Shown: positions 9,571 through 21,104 of the stretch, in pieces
Layout of the letters: each line of letters starts with the position of its first letter
Numbering within the stretch: the first letter of the stretch is position 1
NCBI GenBank assembly: GCA_964247055.1
Contig: OZ176058.1
Span: 3,534,001 to 3,598,000, forward strand
DNA: 64,000 nt
Reading direction: 5' to 3'
Source of the DNA: Paragordius varius
Taxonomy: Eukaryota; Nematomorpha
Notes under the pieces: model-generated
What the model saw: the letters and a program-made list of their open reading frames with translations, nothing else
Databases searched by the model: none
What the model was told of the DNA's origin: nothing
Made by a program: the position numbers and the translations under genes

Positions 9571-11952
9571 CTGTGTCATTCATTCGCTCATTCAATACAA
9601 CCAAAATATTAAAAATTATAAATCAAACAATTTATTACAAATTGCCAAATGTAAAGTGAAAAAAAAGTGTAGCATAATAAATGAAACAAATTATAAAATA
9701 TTATAGGGAAATGTATAAGTACAAAGGTATGAGTGTAAAAGAATTATTGCACCAAGCAATTCGCTCTGCTTCTCACGTTTGAAAATATAAAAATTACTTT
9801 TCGAATATACCATCATATTGGCTTGATTCAAATTCCAAAATTACATCTCAAATAAAAACGAAATTATTATTTGTAAGAATTTTTTGACGGAGATAATTTT
9901 CAAAATCATCCACTGTATCATGATTTTTCACAATGATAGTGTCTCATTTAGTTTTTCTTTTATCCAACATAAATAAATGTGGGGGAAGGATGTTTTTCCC
10001 TCAAAATCCTCATTTTTAATCCTTGAAACTATATACACATCTGCGTAAGCCACAGAATTCTTCTGGTTTTCCTGATCACACAGACTGTACGAAAGGAGAC
10101 CAGTTCTATCAACAACATCGCAGGCTCGCCATTCAGAACTTTGTTCGTTTTTCACCATTATGCGTTGGTATATTAAAACGCACGACGTGGACGGGGTGCG
10201 TCTAAGACTGTTGTTTTTGTGTTAATCCAGGTCAGGGTGTTTAGGAGACTCGTTTAAAGAGTAGTTGGAAGGGGGTTTCCTTTGTGGTAGCGGGAATAGA
10301 GTTACGGTAAGACCATAAAGTAGTATTAAAAGCTTCCTCCGGTGTATTAATATAATTTTTGATTTTCCTATACTTGCCCTTTAGGATCCCTACCAACCTT
10401 TCTACCATCCCATTACTTTTAGGATGATAGAGGGTTACCCTCACGTGCTTAATTCCCAAGTTTGTCAGGGTTGATGTAAAGTACGAATTATTGAAATAAG
10501 AAGCGTTATCACTTTCTACCGTCTTCGGAAACCCAAACCTGGCAAAGGTTTCCTCGAGTTTGTGAAATATATTTACCGAATTAACCCGTTTTAACATAAA
10601 CCCTTCCGACCATTTTGATGAGCTATCAATCAACAAAAACCAAAAATACCCGTCAACTGGTCCCGCTATATCGATGTGCAAACGCTCCCATATCGCAGCA
10701 TTTGGATCCCATTGCTAAGTGGGTTTTTTACTAGGCTTGGCTTGTTTCCTTGGCATGAGCTACATTGACTGTACCTTCTTACCAAATCGTTCTCTAATTT
10801 TGGTCAAAAACAGGTAAACCTTGCCATTACTTTCATCGTTTCTACATTATTATGCCCGCTGTGTAAATAATTGACCATATTCGCCTGTCTTTCCGGGATG
10901 ATTCGATCGTTCAAACTTAGCAATCCATATTGGTACAAAATTTCTCCTTTACGGTTGGTGAACTCAGCCAACTCAACATCACTCCAATCTTGATAATTAA
11001 TAGCCTTGATTACCTTTGGCAAAATTTTATCCTTAACTGTTTCTCTTCGGATCTCATCTCGACTTAAATGAACGTTATGACAATTTCGGAACCTAAGATG
11101 TCTCGTTACCATGTAGTCTCTATCAATTGTGTCAACATTATCTTCACCGGGACATTTTGACAAGTAATCGGCTCTATTTTTAGGACCCGCTTGATAACTT
11201 AATTCAAAATCATAATCAGTCAGTCGGTTAACCGATCTTAAAACTTTCGCATTCTGAATTTCTTTCAAATTTCTATCCCTATTTATTAACCTAACCAGTG
11301 GTAAGTGGTCTGTCAAAATTTCAAACTTTCTACCATAAACGAAGTTATGAAACTTTTCTAATGCAAAAACAATAGCCTTTAATTCCTTTTCTATCGTGGA
11401 GTAGTTCAATTCTGCGGTACTACCTTTTCTCGAACCATAGGCAATGGGTTTCCTTTCACCATTTACAACATGAGATAAAATATATCCAAACCCTATATCT
11501 GAGGCATTGGCTTCAATTACTGACTTTGTATCCGGATTGTATGGTGTTAAAAATATTTGTTCACTTAAAATTTCCTTTGCTGCTTTCCAACTTTTCACGT
11601 GTTTTTCCGACGAGTTCCATCTGACGTTCTTACTCGTTAAACTATGTACACTTACAATCAATTGAAGCTTGGGTATAAATCTTTCATGGAACGTTAAAAG
11701 TCATAAAAAACTTCTTAAAGATTTTTAATCCACAGATTTTTAAAATCATTGATTGCTTTTACTTTATTCTTGCATGAACTTATACCTTTAATACTTATTT
11801 CAAATCCCAGATAACTTACTGAAGGTTCACCAATTTTTATTTTATCTTTTCTTAATCTAAAACCTGCTAATTCTGCCCGATTTAAAACATTATTAAAATT
11901 TAATAAATGTTCCTGTTCAGATTTGCCAGTTGCTAAAACATCATCTAAATAT

Positions 11953-12692
11953 AAGTTGAGTGGGTGACGACGAAGTGTTGTTAAATAAGATTCGTGTGTT
12001 AACGTCGTGTGAATAATGAAAGAAAATAAAAATAAATTTATTATAGACTCAAATTTTCGCCCAATGGCATCATCAGGAGTTGTTAAAAGAAAAAACTTAA
12101 AATAAAGTATAACCAAGAAAAAAATATAAAATGAAATTAAATGTGAGACAAATCAATGCTTATAAATTGATATAATAGACAAAGGAAAGTAACATAAAAG
12201 AAAACCGTTATAATCTTGAGCGCATGTGCAATATATTTTTTATAAGAACATAAATATATCTACATTAGACAAAACAAACAAATTATAAAAAATAAAAAAT
12301 TTAATTAATATCAATGCTGTCACAAACCAAAATTTTTATAAAAAACCATAATATTTTTATTCCAAAAACTTTATACAGCATTGATATTACTTAAATTTTT
12401 TATTTTTTATAATTTGTTTGTTTTGTCTAATGTAGATATATTTATGTTCTTATAAAAAATATATTGCACATGCGCTCAAGATTATAACGGTTTTCTTTCC
12501 TTTGTCTATTATATCAATTTATAAGCATTGATTTGTCTCACATTTCATTTCATTTTATATTTTTTTCTTGGTTATACTTTATTTTAAGTTTTTTCTTTTA
12601 ACAACTCCTGATGATGCCATTGGGCGAAAATTTGAGTCTATAATAAATTTATTTTTATTTTCTTTCATTATTCACACGACGTTAACACACGA
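11953..12692. mobile_element. Foldback insertion with hammerhead-like cores, Penelope-like?
   Basis: Inserted in the gypsy fossil and flanked by a 13-base direct repeat ATCATCTAAATAT (11940-11952 and 12693-12705). Copy 2 has the empty site with one copy of that repeat (about 44026-44038). Two inverted arms of about 325 bases (11989-12320 and 12375-12695) surround a 54-base spacer and differ mainly by an 11-base indel. Each arm carries CTGATGA, a short stem TGCC ATTG GGC, then GAAA (12608-12629 plus; 12076-12055 minus), which is the core of a hammerhead ribozyme. Such cores are known in Penelope-like retroelements, and the longer target repeat fits target-primed insertion. Flanking stems I and III are not convincing by eye. 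Confidence 0.6.
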
Positions 12693-14427
12693 ATCATCTA
12701 AATATGCACAAGTGCCGGGACAACCTTTTATAACATGGTCCATGACCCGTTGGAATATTATTGGTGCTGTTGACAGTCCGAAAGACATCAGCGGTAAAAT
12801 TCCTTGTGAGTTGCAATTGTTAGAAGGTGTTGTTCTTTAGTTATGGGTATTTGTAGATAGGCATATTTCAGATCAATCTTACTGAAAACTTCTTCGCCAA
12901 TCTTACTTACTAAATCATCAAACGTTGGAATGATATGAGAATCCTCAGTCAGCCACTTGTTGATCGTAACTCTATCGCTACAAATTCTTACCTCTCCATT
13001 CGCTTTGAGCACATTGACGGTGGGCGTGCCCCATGTCAGAGGTGTAAGGTTGGGATCTATTGGCCCCAAAATGTCTAACTTTTGTAATCTTAGCAATTCG
13101 TTTTCAACTTTTGCTCTTAGGGGAAACGGTACTCGGCGACAAGGCCAAACTTTGGGTGATGCATTGGGTGCTATATGAATTGTAACTGGCTCAATAGCCT
13201 AATTCCTCTTTAAATAGATTAGGAAAATTTTCAATAATTTTATCAAGTTTAAGAAAATTAATTCTTACCTTAGGAATGTCAATGTTGAATCTTGTGATCT
13301 AATCTAAGCCACAAATGAGCGGTGCCTTTGACATTATTTCTTTCACACAACATTCTGCGTCCCCAAGTTTTGCCCATTGATTTTCCCAGTAGAAGTACTT
13401 TACTATCATTTGGCTTTTACTGGCGGTATGGGTCTAATATTTGGCCTGCCAACTTGTTTCCAGGTGTCAAAGCTGATAACACTGATGTCAGCTCCAGTGT
13501 CATAGATAATTTGTTCTGTGTTGTTTATCATTATTCTTATGGTCCACGGTGAGGTTGGCATTGCTTTTCTATGGATCTGGCGGTTGAACAAATTTTTGGC
13601 AGTGTTTTTTGATCTACACATTTTTGCGAAGTGGTGAGGTTTTCCACATTTATTGCAATTACGGTTCCAGGCAGGACATTTGAATGGTCTATGGCTACTC
13701 CACAACGATTGCATGTTATGGGTTTTGCTGCTGGCTGTCGTGAACGCATGGCCTTATTAATATTATTATTGGTGTTTTGTAATCGATTTAAGATATTATC
13801 CTTGTCATAACTGGTGTAGTCTCATTATGTTATGAAAGCCACCCTAGCAGCCTCGTGTGCTAATGCGAGATACACTATCGTTTCTAGAGGCACGGATTGT
13901 CCGTTGATTCGGCATCTTGAATGTATATCGATTTCCAATTGCGGTTGCCGTAAACCAATGACGAAAGCATCCCGAATACGTTCCTCAATCGAATCATTGA
14001 ATTTGGCCTCTTCGGCTGCGATCTTAACCCGTTCTAGAAATTGGGTGAACGATTCAGTGTTGCTCCGCACAAGTCGAAAAAATTCAAATCTGGTTTGAAA
14101 TTTTGATTTTGTGGTAAATAATTTTAGGCCTGTTGTCATTATCTCGCTCCATGACATCTTTTATTTTTTTGGGATACAGTCGTTGATTTATTTTTTGCAC
14201 AACCAATAGACCACCATGGGCAAGTAAGGTTGTTTTGAGAGCTTGTTCTGTTACAGGGATCTTTCGCCTCCATAACATTTATCATATAATCAACGTATTC
14301 CTCAAACTTAATATTATATTTCTCGATGCATAAGTTAGCGAGATTGGCAAATGGCGTTGTCATGTTCGTACGGATATCGGTAAGATCTTCACTAGCAGCT
14401 TAGTTTGGAATTCGAATTGCCACCAGA

Positions 14428-15230
14428 TGTTAGATAGAACAAAGGTATAAAACGTAAAACTTAAAATGATATATATTCGTCTTATATACTCTTTTTAGGT
14501 TAACATAATTTGCATTATAACCATATGATTTCGTGGAACAAAGGATATAATTTACATAGTACAAAAAATATAAAAATACGACAATTCAAACAGAAAATAT
14601 AATATACAAACAAAATATATATTTAAAATTTGCATGTAATACAAAAAAAAGTCTTACAAATATTAAGCCGATATTAAAAATATGCTATTTATAGTCTTTT
14701 AGGCGCATTATAGATAAAAAATTTATAAAATTAAAAAAATTCTCAACTCAAACTTTTTGCCGCCATTTTTATTTAATTAATTTTATTAAATCACTAAATC
14801 TATATTATGGTAGAAAATGTAAATAATTAATTTTAAAAAGGTTTTAGGCTACAATCTTTATATATGTTATTCTAATATCAGCTACATCAATTGTGTTTTG
14901 GTGCTGCCCCAAGTTTAGATAGAAGTCACATAACTTTTAAAAATATAAGCTTTTTTATAATTGACAACAATGTTTGATACTTTAATCACTAATATAACTT
15001 TTAATATAGTATTTTGTTAACAAAATTAAGCTCTTAATACCCCAAGCAAGAGGTAAAGTAGGACAAGGTAAAAAGGTATGAACATTAACTATTAACATAT
15101 TAAAGAGATGTATATTAAATTGAAAAAAAAATATTTTTTGGAACCAAATAACAAGTGTATTGTTTTTAATATTATTGGATAAAAGACTTTTTGTTTGAGC
15201 ACTGAGAATATTAATAATTATATAATCACA
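14428..15230 (-). repeat. LTR of gypsy fossil copy 1
   Basis: About 800 bases. On the minus strand it starts TGTGATTATA and ends CTATCTAACA, directly followed by a TGGTGGCAATTCGAA primer-site-like sequence. Boundaries were set by comparing three copies in this window (also 45781-46577 minus and 23329-24123 plus). More diverged LTR-like stretches occur near 20280-20760, 27770-28030, 30930-31175 and 54050-54360. Confidence 0.65.
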
Positions 15231-15782
15231 TTATGCACATTTTTATGTTGGCCTAATTCGCAATACAGCGGTTGATATAGGTAAAAACAGCAAATGGTTA
15301 AATTAACCAATATTTCCCTATCTAACATGATTATATTTTTTTTTCATTATGGAACAAAATGTTTATACCTTACGCTACAATATAACCAATCAGCTAACAA
15401 TAATATAAATCACCAATATAATTGTGACACTGTATTATATATATATAAATATATATTAGTTCGCTATGATTCAAATTCAATGATAAATAATGCTCAAATC
15501 CTTTTTTGGACGTCATTTATTGGGAAATATATAAATAAATTAAATAACAGTAAAAATCTTTCACCTATGATTAATTTAGTCAATTTATAGTTTCCTTAGC
15601 TAATTATATTTTAACGACATGCCTAACCATTTCGGTTATCAAGGGAGTTTTAGTTTATCTTTTAATTTAATTATAACATTAGACAAAGAATATTCGTAGT
15701 AATGGAAATTTGCTGAAATTAAATAATTGCAATATATGTTTGAATAATATTATTCTAACAAATACATTAAAATTAACAAATA

Positions 15783-16022
15783 CATTAAAATTATAGGGAC
15801 AAAATTTAAAAATATAAAGACATTTTTTTTCAAAAGACAATCATATCAATCCTATTGAAATCATTTAAAACAATCTTAAAATATGTAGTTGATGTGTTAC
15901 AAAATACATCTCCATTCTATACTTTGTTGTTTAAAACGGGGAGTTATATTTAAAAATCAAGACTCAAAAAGTATGGTTGTGTATTAAAATTATTTGTCCT
16001 TCGTATAATTTCAATTTTACTG
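15783..16022. mobile_element. Tc1/mariner-type MITE, family M1
   Basis: About 240 bases with terminal inverted repeats: ATTATAGGGACAAAATTTAA and ATAAAGACA on the left, TTGTCCTTCGTATAATTTCA then ATTTTACTG|TA on the right. Inside, AAAAGACAATCATA pairs with AGTATGGTTGT. Non-coding. The copy is at about 47127-47372. Confidence 0.55.
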
Positions 16023-16549
16023 TATTTACTTGTTATTTTATTTTATTAAAGGAACTAAGGACTCTATCTACATATTTTATTTTGTAAAAATAAGCAAAAT
16101 TCAGCTAAAATTCTTGGTATTATTACATATTATAAATAAACACTAGTTATATTATAGAGAACTCCATCCATACATACGCATTTCGCAATATAATCAAGCG
16201 AAAATACCTGGAACAACGTGGATGTTTTCTAACAATTTTGATGTTTTTTTTTATAATTGATACATTAAAAAAGGCAGTATAAGTGAGAGCAAAACTGATG
16301 GAAAAATTATTGCTGATACCAGCTAATTTATTTACACAATGAAGGCAATGAAAACGATACTGAAATATATGTATATAAATAAATTGAAGGGGGGGGGGGC
16401 TTTTTATTACTTATTATATTATTAAATAAAAAATCCAATTTTTTTGTGTTAAATTATCACTTTTCCACAAAAATGGGTGGATTCCAGCTACAACGTTGTT
16501 GGCTGTGTTGAATTCCCCTAGAGGTATAATAGATATTTACAAAAAATTT

Positions 16550-16826
16550 AGCAATATATATCATTCAAACGTCAAATTCATTCTCGAACAATTCGTTTTC
16601 ACTCTTAAATAAATTATGTGTTTATAAATATTGAAAAAAATGCCTATATTTTTTATATTTTTTAAAAGTGTAATTTCGTTTAAAATTTACATATTACAAA
16701 CACTATGCCATAAAGAAATGCCCGAAAACACATATTTTTTTAGAGTGAATTAGACGTGTTTAGTGAGAAATTGCATTGTTTAAGGGTAAATTCGAATTGT
16801 TAAGGTTGATGTTTGAATATATTATA
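16550..16826. mobile_element. Decayed M2 MITE
   Basis: It shares the ends and the internal CCCGAAAACACAT segment of the M2 family, with inverted AATTCATTCTCGAACAATTC and GTTTAAGGGTAAATTCGAAT blocks. Copy 2 counterpart near 47915-48170. An 11-base G homopolymer lies shortly upstream (near 16388) and is shortened in copy 2. Confidence 0.45.
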
Positions 16827-16987
16827 CAGAGTTTAGTTAATTCGTAACGAAAAATTATTTTAACTAATTCTCCACCACTGATATATAAATTTTTTAATGT
16901 CATTTCTTTGAGATGGTAAACTTTTTTAAAACTGTTTTAAATTTTTTTGTAAGTATACAAATTTGTATTTTACTATAGAGCATAAAC

Positions 16988-17327
16988 CAGGAGTGGCTAA
17001 CATGCGGGCCGCATGCCTTCCTCCAAAATGTTTCAGCAGCCGCGAGAAATATGATTGCAAAATAAATGAAAAATTTTTAATAAAAAAAAGATTTGCCTTT
17101 TTAAAATGTATATTTATTTGTTAATAACTCTTTCCGTTTAACAATGAGCTATCATAAACTGTTTAAATATTTAGCATTTACAATGTGTTGATTAATTTAT
17201 TTACAGTCTTACGGAATTTTAACAATTTATTATTACCCATATATTATGCGATGAATGCTGCCCGTTGAAATTTTCTGGTTAAAACTGCGGCCCGAAAAAC
17301 CCTTTGTATTGGACAGACCTGCCCTTG
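16988..17327. mobile_element. hAT-type MITE, 340 bases
   Basis: It starts CAGGAGTGGCTAACATGCGG and ends GACAGACCTGCCCTTG, the usual CAGGGGTGGCCAAC-type hAT ends with GC-rich GCGGCCC blocks next to them. Eight-base flanks GCATAAAC and GCATAGAC (7 of 8 match) look like the target duplication. It is non-coding. Copy 2 lacks it; between about 48300 and 48600 copy 2 has different sequence. Confidence 0.65.
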
Positions 17328-17563
17328 GCATAGACTAACGATAGGCTATATCAGTATTTTAAACGGCTAAAAGTGTAAATAATTAACATGTCTGTTGCCA
17401 CGTAGGAGATTTTTCATTTTTTATTACATAGTAAATTTAACATTGTATTTCTACTTGTAAAATCTAACTAATAGTAATGAAACATCTAATACAAGGCTAC
17501 TGATATGTATGTATATTATAAAATCCCTTAAAGTCATTTAAATTACAGATATGGTCAATAATA

Positions 17564-17629
<66 letters not shown>

Positions 17630-17642
17630 CATAAAAAATAAG

Positions 17643-17903
17643 ATACAGGAATGAAATTTATTGGCGGAGCAACGGTCAACATTTATTGGAAAAATTGGAA
17701 TGATTGGAAAGAAGAGTCAAACTCAATACCAAAGTGTCAGATTCAACAATTTATTAAGGGCGACTGGGTAAACCTTGACCAAAGTTTTAATTGCACCTCA
17801 TCAGGAAACAAAACTGTTGATAAACTAACATATGTTTATGAACAAATGCACCTTCGAATTCATTTTATGGAAATGAACAAATCTTTGGTTATAGATACCA
17901 GAG
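17643..17903 (+). CDS. Host gene exon A, two-cysteine domain (copy 1)
   Basis: The open frame starts after AATAAG|AT, directly downstream of a (TA)n tract, and runs 261 bases to AGAG|GTTAGA, so it is a symmetric phase 1-1 exon of 87 codons. If not spliced it ends at TAG 17906-17908. The translation contains GGATVNIYW, then Cys 18 residues on (counting from Tyr), then a QSFNCTS block with a potential N-glycosylation site. Exon B has the same YW-to-Cys spacing and an FNC block, so the two look like duplicated domains. The family is not recognised; a secreted or surface beta-rich domain is inference. Copies 1 and 2 differ here by a single base (Glu to Lys in the VYEQM segment). The first exon and signal peptide were not found with confidence. 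Confidence 0.6.
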
Positions 17904-18194
17904 GTTAGAATGTCCTTTAGAGTAGAATTAGTATACGTTTCTAATAATTAATTATTACCAGAGAGCATATTCAGCAAAGATGATTCATTTATGACTTATA
18001 GTTATTTATTAACTCTTTACAATTATTGCCCAATATAAATTCTCTCCGCTGTAAGTGTTATCTAGAAATATTTTATTATACTTACTCACACTGTAAAATT
18101 AGTATATGGAATCTAAAAACCTTTATTTTTTAATATAACTTATCACACATTTTAACTTTAAAGTAATTAATCATACGTAAATATACAGTATATA

Positions 18195-19584
18195 TAAGGT
18201 GACCAGACGTCCCGCTTTAAAAATCGCTCATTTTGTAAGTTGATGCCGCCATATCTATTTTTTATGTTTCTGTGTTTCCATATGCTTTGTAATATCATGC
18301 TTGCCGCCATGTGCTAGGGTAAATTATCCCTCGCATATAAGACATTTAACAAATGATTCATTTTTCGTTTTTTTTGATAAAAGGAAAATCTTTCATTAAT
18401 TCGTCGTTGTTACAACCTCTTTTTGTGCTCATATTTATAAACTACTATTAATTAGTATAATAAATATTATATTACCTTAATTTTCTGGAATAAACGTGTA
18501 AGGTACCGATTTGTAGTATCAATTTGTCTTTAAAGCTACCGATTTGTGGTATTAATTTGGCTTTTTGATATGTTAGCAAGTAATAAAACTAAAATATTAG
18601 CATAAATATTATATTACCTTAATTTTCTGAAATAAACGTGTAAACTACCGATTTGTGGTATTAATTTGTCTTTTAATCTAAAGATTTGTGGTATTAACTT
18701 GGCCTTTTGATAATGATGACAGTCGTAGTAGGAAGCAAAGTGTATAATCATATGAATTTGAAAAAAATAAATATTTAATGATAAAAAATTTAAGCGGATA
18801 AAAAATTTATTTGTATTAAAAAAAATTTTTTTTATATAATCGTGAAAAAGCGGGACATTTTAAAAACGTAGCGGGACGCGGGACAAAGTGTGAAAAAGCG
18901 GGACGTCTGGTCACCTTATGTATGGAACATAATTTGTTTAAAAATGATTATTTTAACCATTTCTATCCTACGTATTTTTTTCTGTTGTCCATAATATAAG
19001 TTTTCATTCAATATATTTATTTAATAATGAGACTTCATAAAAAAGTGTCATTGTGCACCGTCTTGTTTTACAAATAATCGTTTCTGTTTGTATAAAACAT
19101 TTTTATATTCTGGCTATTCATTGAGCCTTGTTTTTCTGGATGCTTTATTATATTGCGATTAGGTAATGATATAAAATTATTTTCTAACCTTTTTTGACTT
19201 GGATTTTGACCTTTGTCCTGTGATAAAAAATGATTCTAGGAAATCATATTTTTATAAATATTTCAATGGCTGGCAAAAGAGCTAACCAACATTTCTACAA
19301 TATCCAAGCATTAACATCTATATTTTCCACAACCAGTGGTAATAAATCAGTAGCTGTTTGAATAGCGTTTCGTCTTTATTATTTTTTTCCAGAATATTAC
19401 ATTCACTTTACCCTTTGTTCGTGCACATGTAAATTTATTTAATAAGGTACAAACAACCTGTAAGGTACAAATTTTTTTATATTTATAATGTATGTGTGGT
19501 AAAAATAAATAAATATTACAATGAAAATGATCCCCCCCTCTCAGATTTGTCCCGCTTTTTCCTTCAAAAAATCTGGTCACCTTA
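18195..19584 (-). mobile_element. hAT element with three TIR ends (TAAGGTGACCAGACGTCCC)
   Basis: The outer ends are TAAGGTGACCAGACGTCCCG at 18195 and CTGGTCACCTTA ending at 19584, flanked by a perfect 8-base target duplication AGTATATA (18187-18194, 19585-19592), the hAT hallmark. A third end, GCGGGACGTCTGGTCACCTT, lies inside and closes at about 18919. The 18195-18919 part carries, in reverse, the 5' leader and BED zinc-finger start of the longer element at 62355. The 18920-19584 part carries transposase pieces (CARTKG; FFITGQ) matching 63280-63930. It is an internally deleted, probably composite, non-autonomous copy. The copy is at 49387-50876. Confidence 0.75.
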
Positions 19585-20099
19585 AGTATATAGTGAAATC
19601 ATACGGCAACATAAAATTATAAAAAATCATACTTTTTTGCAAGCCTTTAGTTTTCTTATATAATATTTATTTACTATAAAATATATAATATCTTCAGCTA
19701 TTTATCTTTTTTTCATACTTAGCCAATTTATACAATGATAAATAGAAAAACAAGATTTAAAAAGTAGGATTGTCTTTTAGAAATAAATATTTGTTTTTAT
19801 ATTTTTACGTTTTGTCCGTATAATTTCAATCATAACTGTAATTTATAAGAATTATTATAATACATGGATTGCTCTAGTGTTTAACTACAATAAATTTTTA
19901 TAACCAACTGTTATGTAGTATCTAGTAATTTTAATGTAATTTTAACATATCAATATTTGAATAGGAAATTTAGAGTTGAAATCATGAAAAGAATTATTTA
20001 CACTTTAATTGTATTATTTGCCAATAATTATCTTGTTGACTAAATAAAGCTGATCCAGTCAGACCTGTTAATATTTATTTGAGCTTAAAATTGAATTTG

Positions 20100-20806
20100 T
20101 GCGGAGAAAATGTAATTATAAAGACAAATATTTTTTTCTTAAAAAGCAACAACACACTCTTAAAACCTGTTTTTTTAATATAATCCTTCTTCTAAACTGC
20201 TCAGTATAAAATATGGATGTAAATTGGTAACACAATCAATTAATATATTACGATATAATTTAACGTTTATGACCATTATTGCTTTTTTGGGTAGTTTTAT
20301 TCCCCAGAGTCATTTAAAATGAATATTTTAAAAAGTATTTATGGTATCAAGCATTTTTTAATTTTTAGGCGCAATATGCAAAAAATATTTTAACATCTAA
20401 AATCGTAAAAAAATTTGTTCATGAACCTTTTTTATAGTCATGTTTTTATATAATTTTTTTAGTCCCTAATGCAACACACAATATAATGTTTATTATGGTG
20501 TTTATAACTTGAAAAAATTTCAGGCTACATTTTATTAGCAAAAAATTGAATATATTTTGATTTTATTACTCATTTCAATCGTTTTTGGTAACGTCTTAAT
20601 TTTGTACTCTAGAACTCACAACTTTATAATATAAGCCTTTTAATCTAATGTGAAGAATGCTTGATAAATATTTAACTCCTTAACTCTATACCTTATTTAG
20701 ATAAGCTCTATAAAACTACCCCAAAATAAACTAGGGCAATAAAGTGAACAGGTAAAGAAATATTTGTCTTTAAATTTTTACGTTTTGTCCGTATATAACA
20801 GTAAAA
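20100..20806. mobile_element. M1 MITE enclosing an LTR-like fragment
   Basis: The left end has AATTATAAAGACAAATATTT and the right end has TTTTTACGTTTTGTCCGTAT near 20785, the inverted ends of family M1. Between about 20280 and 20760 the sequence resembles the gypsy LTR (TAATGCAACACACA, TTTCAGGCTACA, ATAAGC blocks), suggesting an old solo LTR inside or joined to the MITE. Copy 2 counterpart about 51390-52065. Another M1 right end lies at 19785-19850. Confidence 0.4.
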
Positions 20807-20859
20807 AGATTATTCAATCTATATATATATATATATATATATATCTTAATTATGGAAAG

Positions 20860-21093
20860 GAATTAGCGCCTACAAAAATAGACAGAAACAATTAATAGTG
20901 TATTGGGATATCCCAAATTCCGACTATGTTAAATTCTCATTAACTGACGCATGCGGTTCAAATCACGAATTAAAAGATTATGAAAGTAGAAGTTGGGGAC
21001 GCAAAATATTTGATTGGTTTAATTGTTCAAGAAGACAATTAACACTTAAAACTGCCGAGGCAAATGATGATCAATATACATTTGAATATACTG
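20860..21093 (+). CDS. Host gene exon B, hypervariable two-cysteine domain (copy 1)
   Basis: A frame of 78 codons between GGAAAG|GA (just after a (TA)n tract) and TACTG|GTATAC, phase 1 at both ends. If unspliced, it stops three codons further, at TAA 21102-21104. It contains LIVYWDIPNSDYVKF, Cys 18 residues after the Tyr of YW, ESRSWGRKIF, an FNC block, and ends AEANDDQYTFEYT. The donor phase matches exon C, which supports real splicing. Compared with copy 2, 13 of the 68 codons from GTG 20898 change amino acid, while adjacent introns are almost unchanged. Changes cluster in the segments after YWDIP and around the second Cys; the RSWGRK and LTLKTAEAN segments are constant. The alternative acceptors ATAG|AC and ACAG|AA cannot be excluded. 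Confidence 0.6.
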
Positions 21094-21104
21094 GTATACT
21101 ATAA

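Larger units (their letters stand above)
9928..15230 (-). mobile_element. Ty3/gypsy LTR retroelement fossil, copy 1
   Basis: A minus-strand element of the Ty3/gypsy (K02A2.6-like) group. In order from its 5' end: LTR (about 15230-14428), gag remnant (14363-13825), a CX2CX4HX4C zinc knuckle (CNKCGKPHHFAKMC) and protease with DTGADIS (13749-13406), reverse transcriptase remnant with YLDDV (13096-11715), RNase H with TDHLPLV and integrase zinc region (11661-10804), integrase core with HPKSNGMVERL (10681-10241), and the C-terminal CDVVDRTG block (10158-9928). It is broken in several places and has no 3' LTR that I can find next to the LINE. A foldback element is inserted in the reverse transcriptase region. 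Old and inactive; it predates the 30-kb duplication. Confidence 0.9.

Noticed and set aside
12957-13178. Plus-strand open frames over the gypsy fossils (also 13322, 13832, 42854, 44290, 44610, 45190)
   Set aside because: They are antisense shadows of the minus-strand element.
16386-16400. G homopolymer in AT-rich DNA as a possible regulatory switch
   Set aside because: It differs in length between copies, as expected for slippage, and is not near any supported exon.
17497-17682. Tyr-Ile repeat open frames over TA microsatellites (also 22070-22303 and 48774-48834)
   Set aside because: They are produced by the dinucleotide repeat itself.
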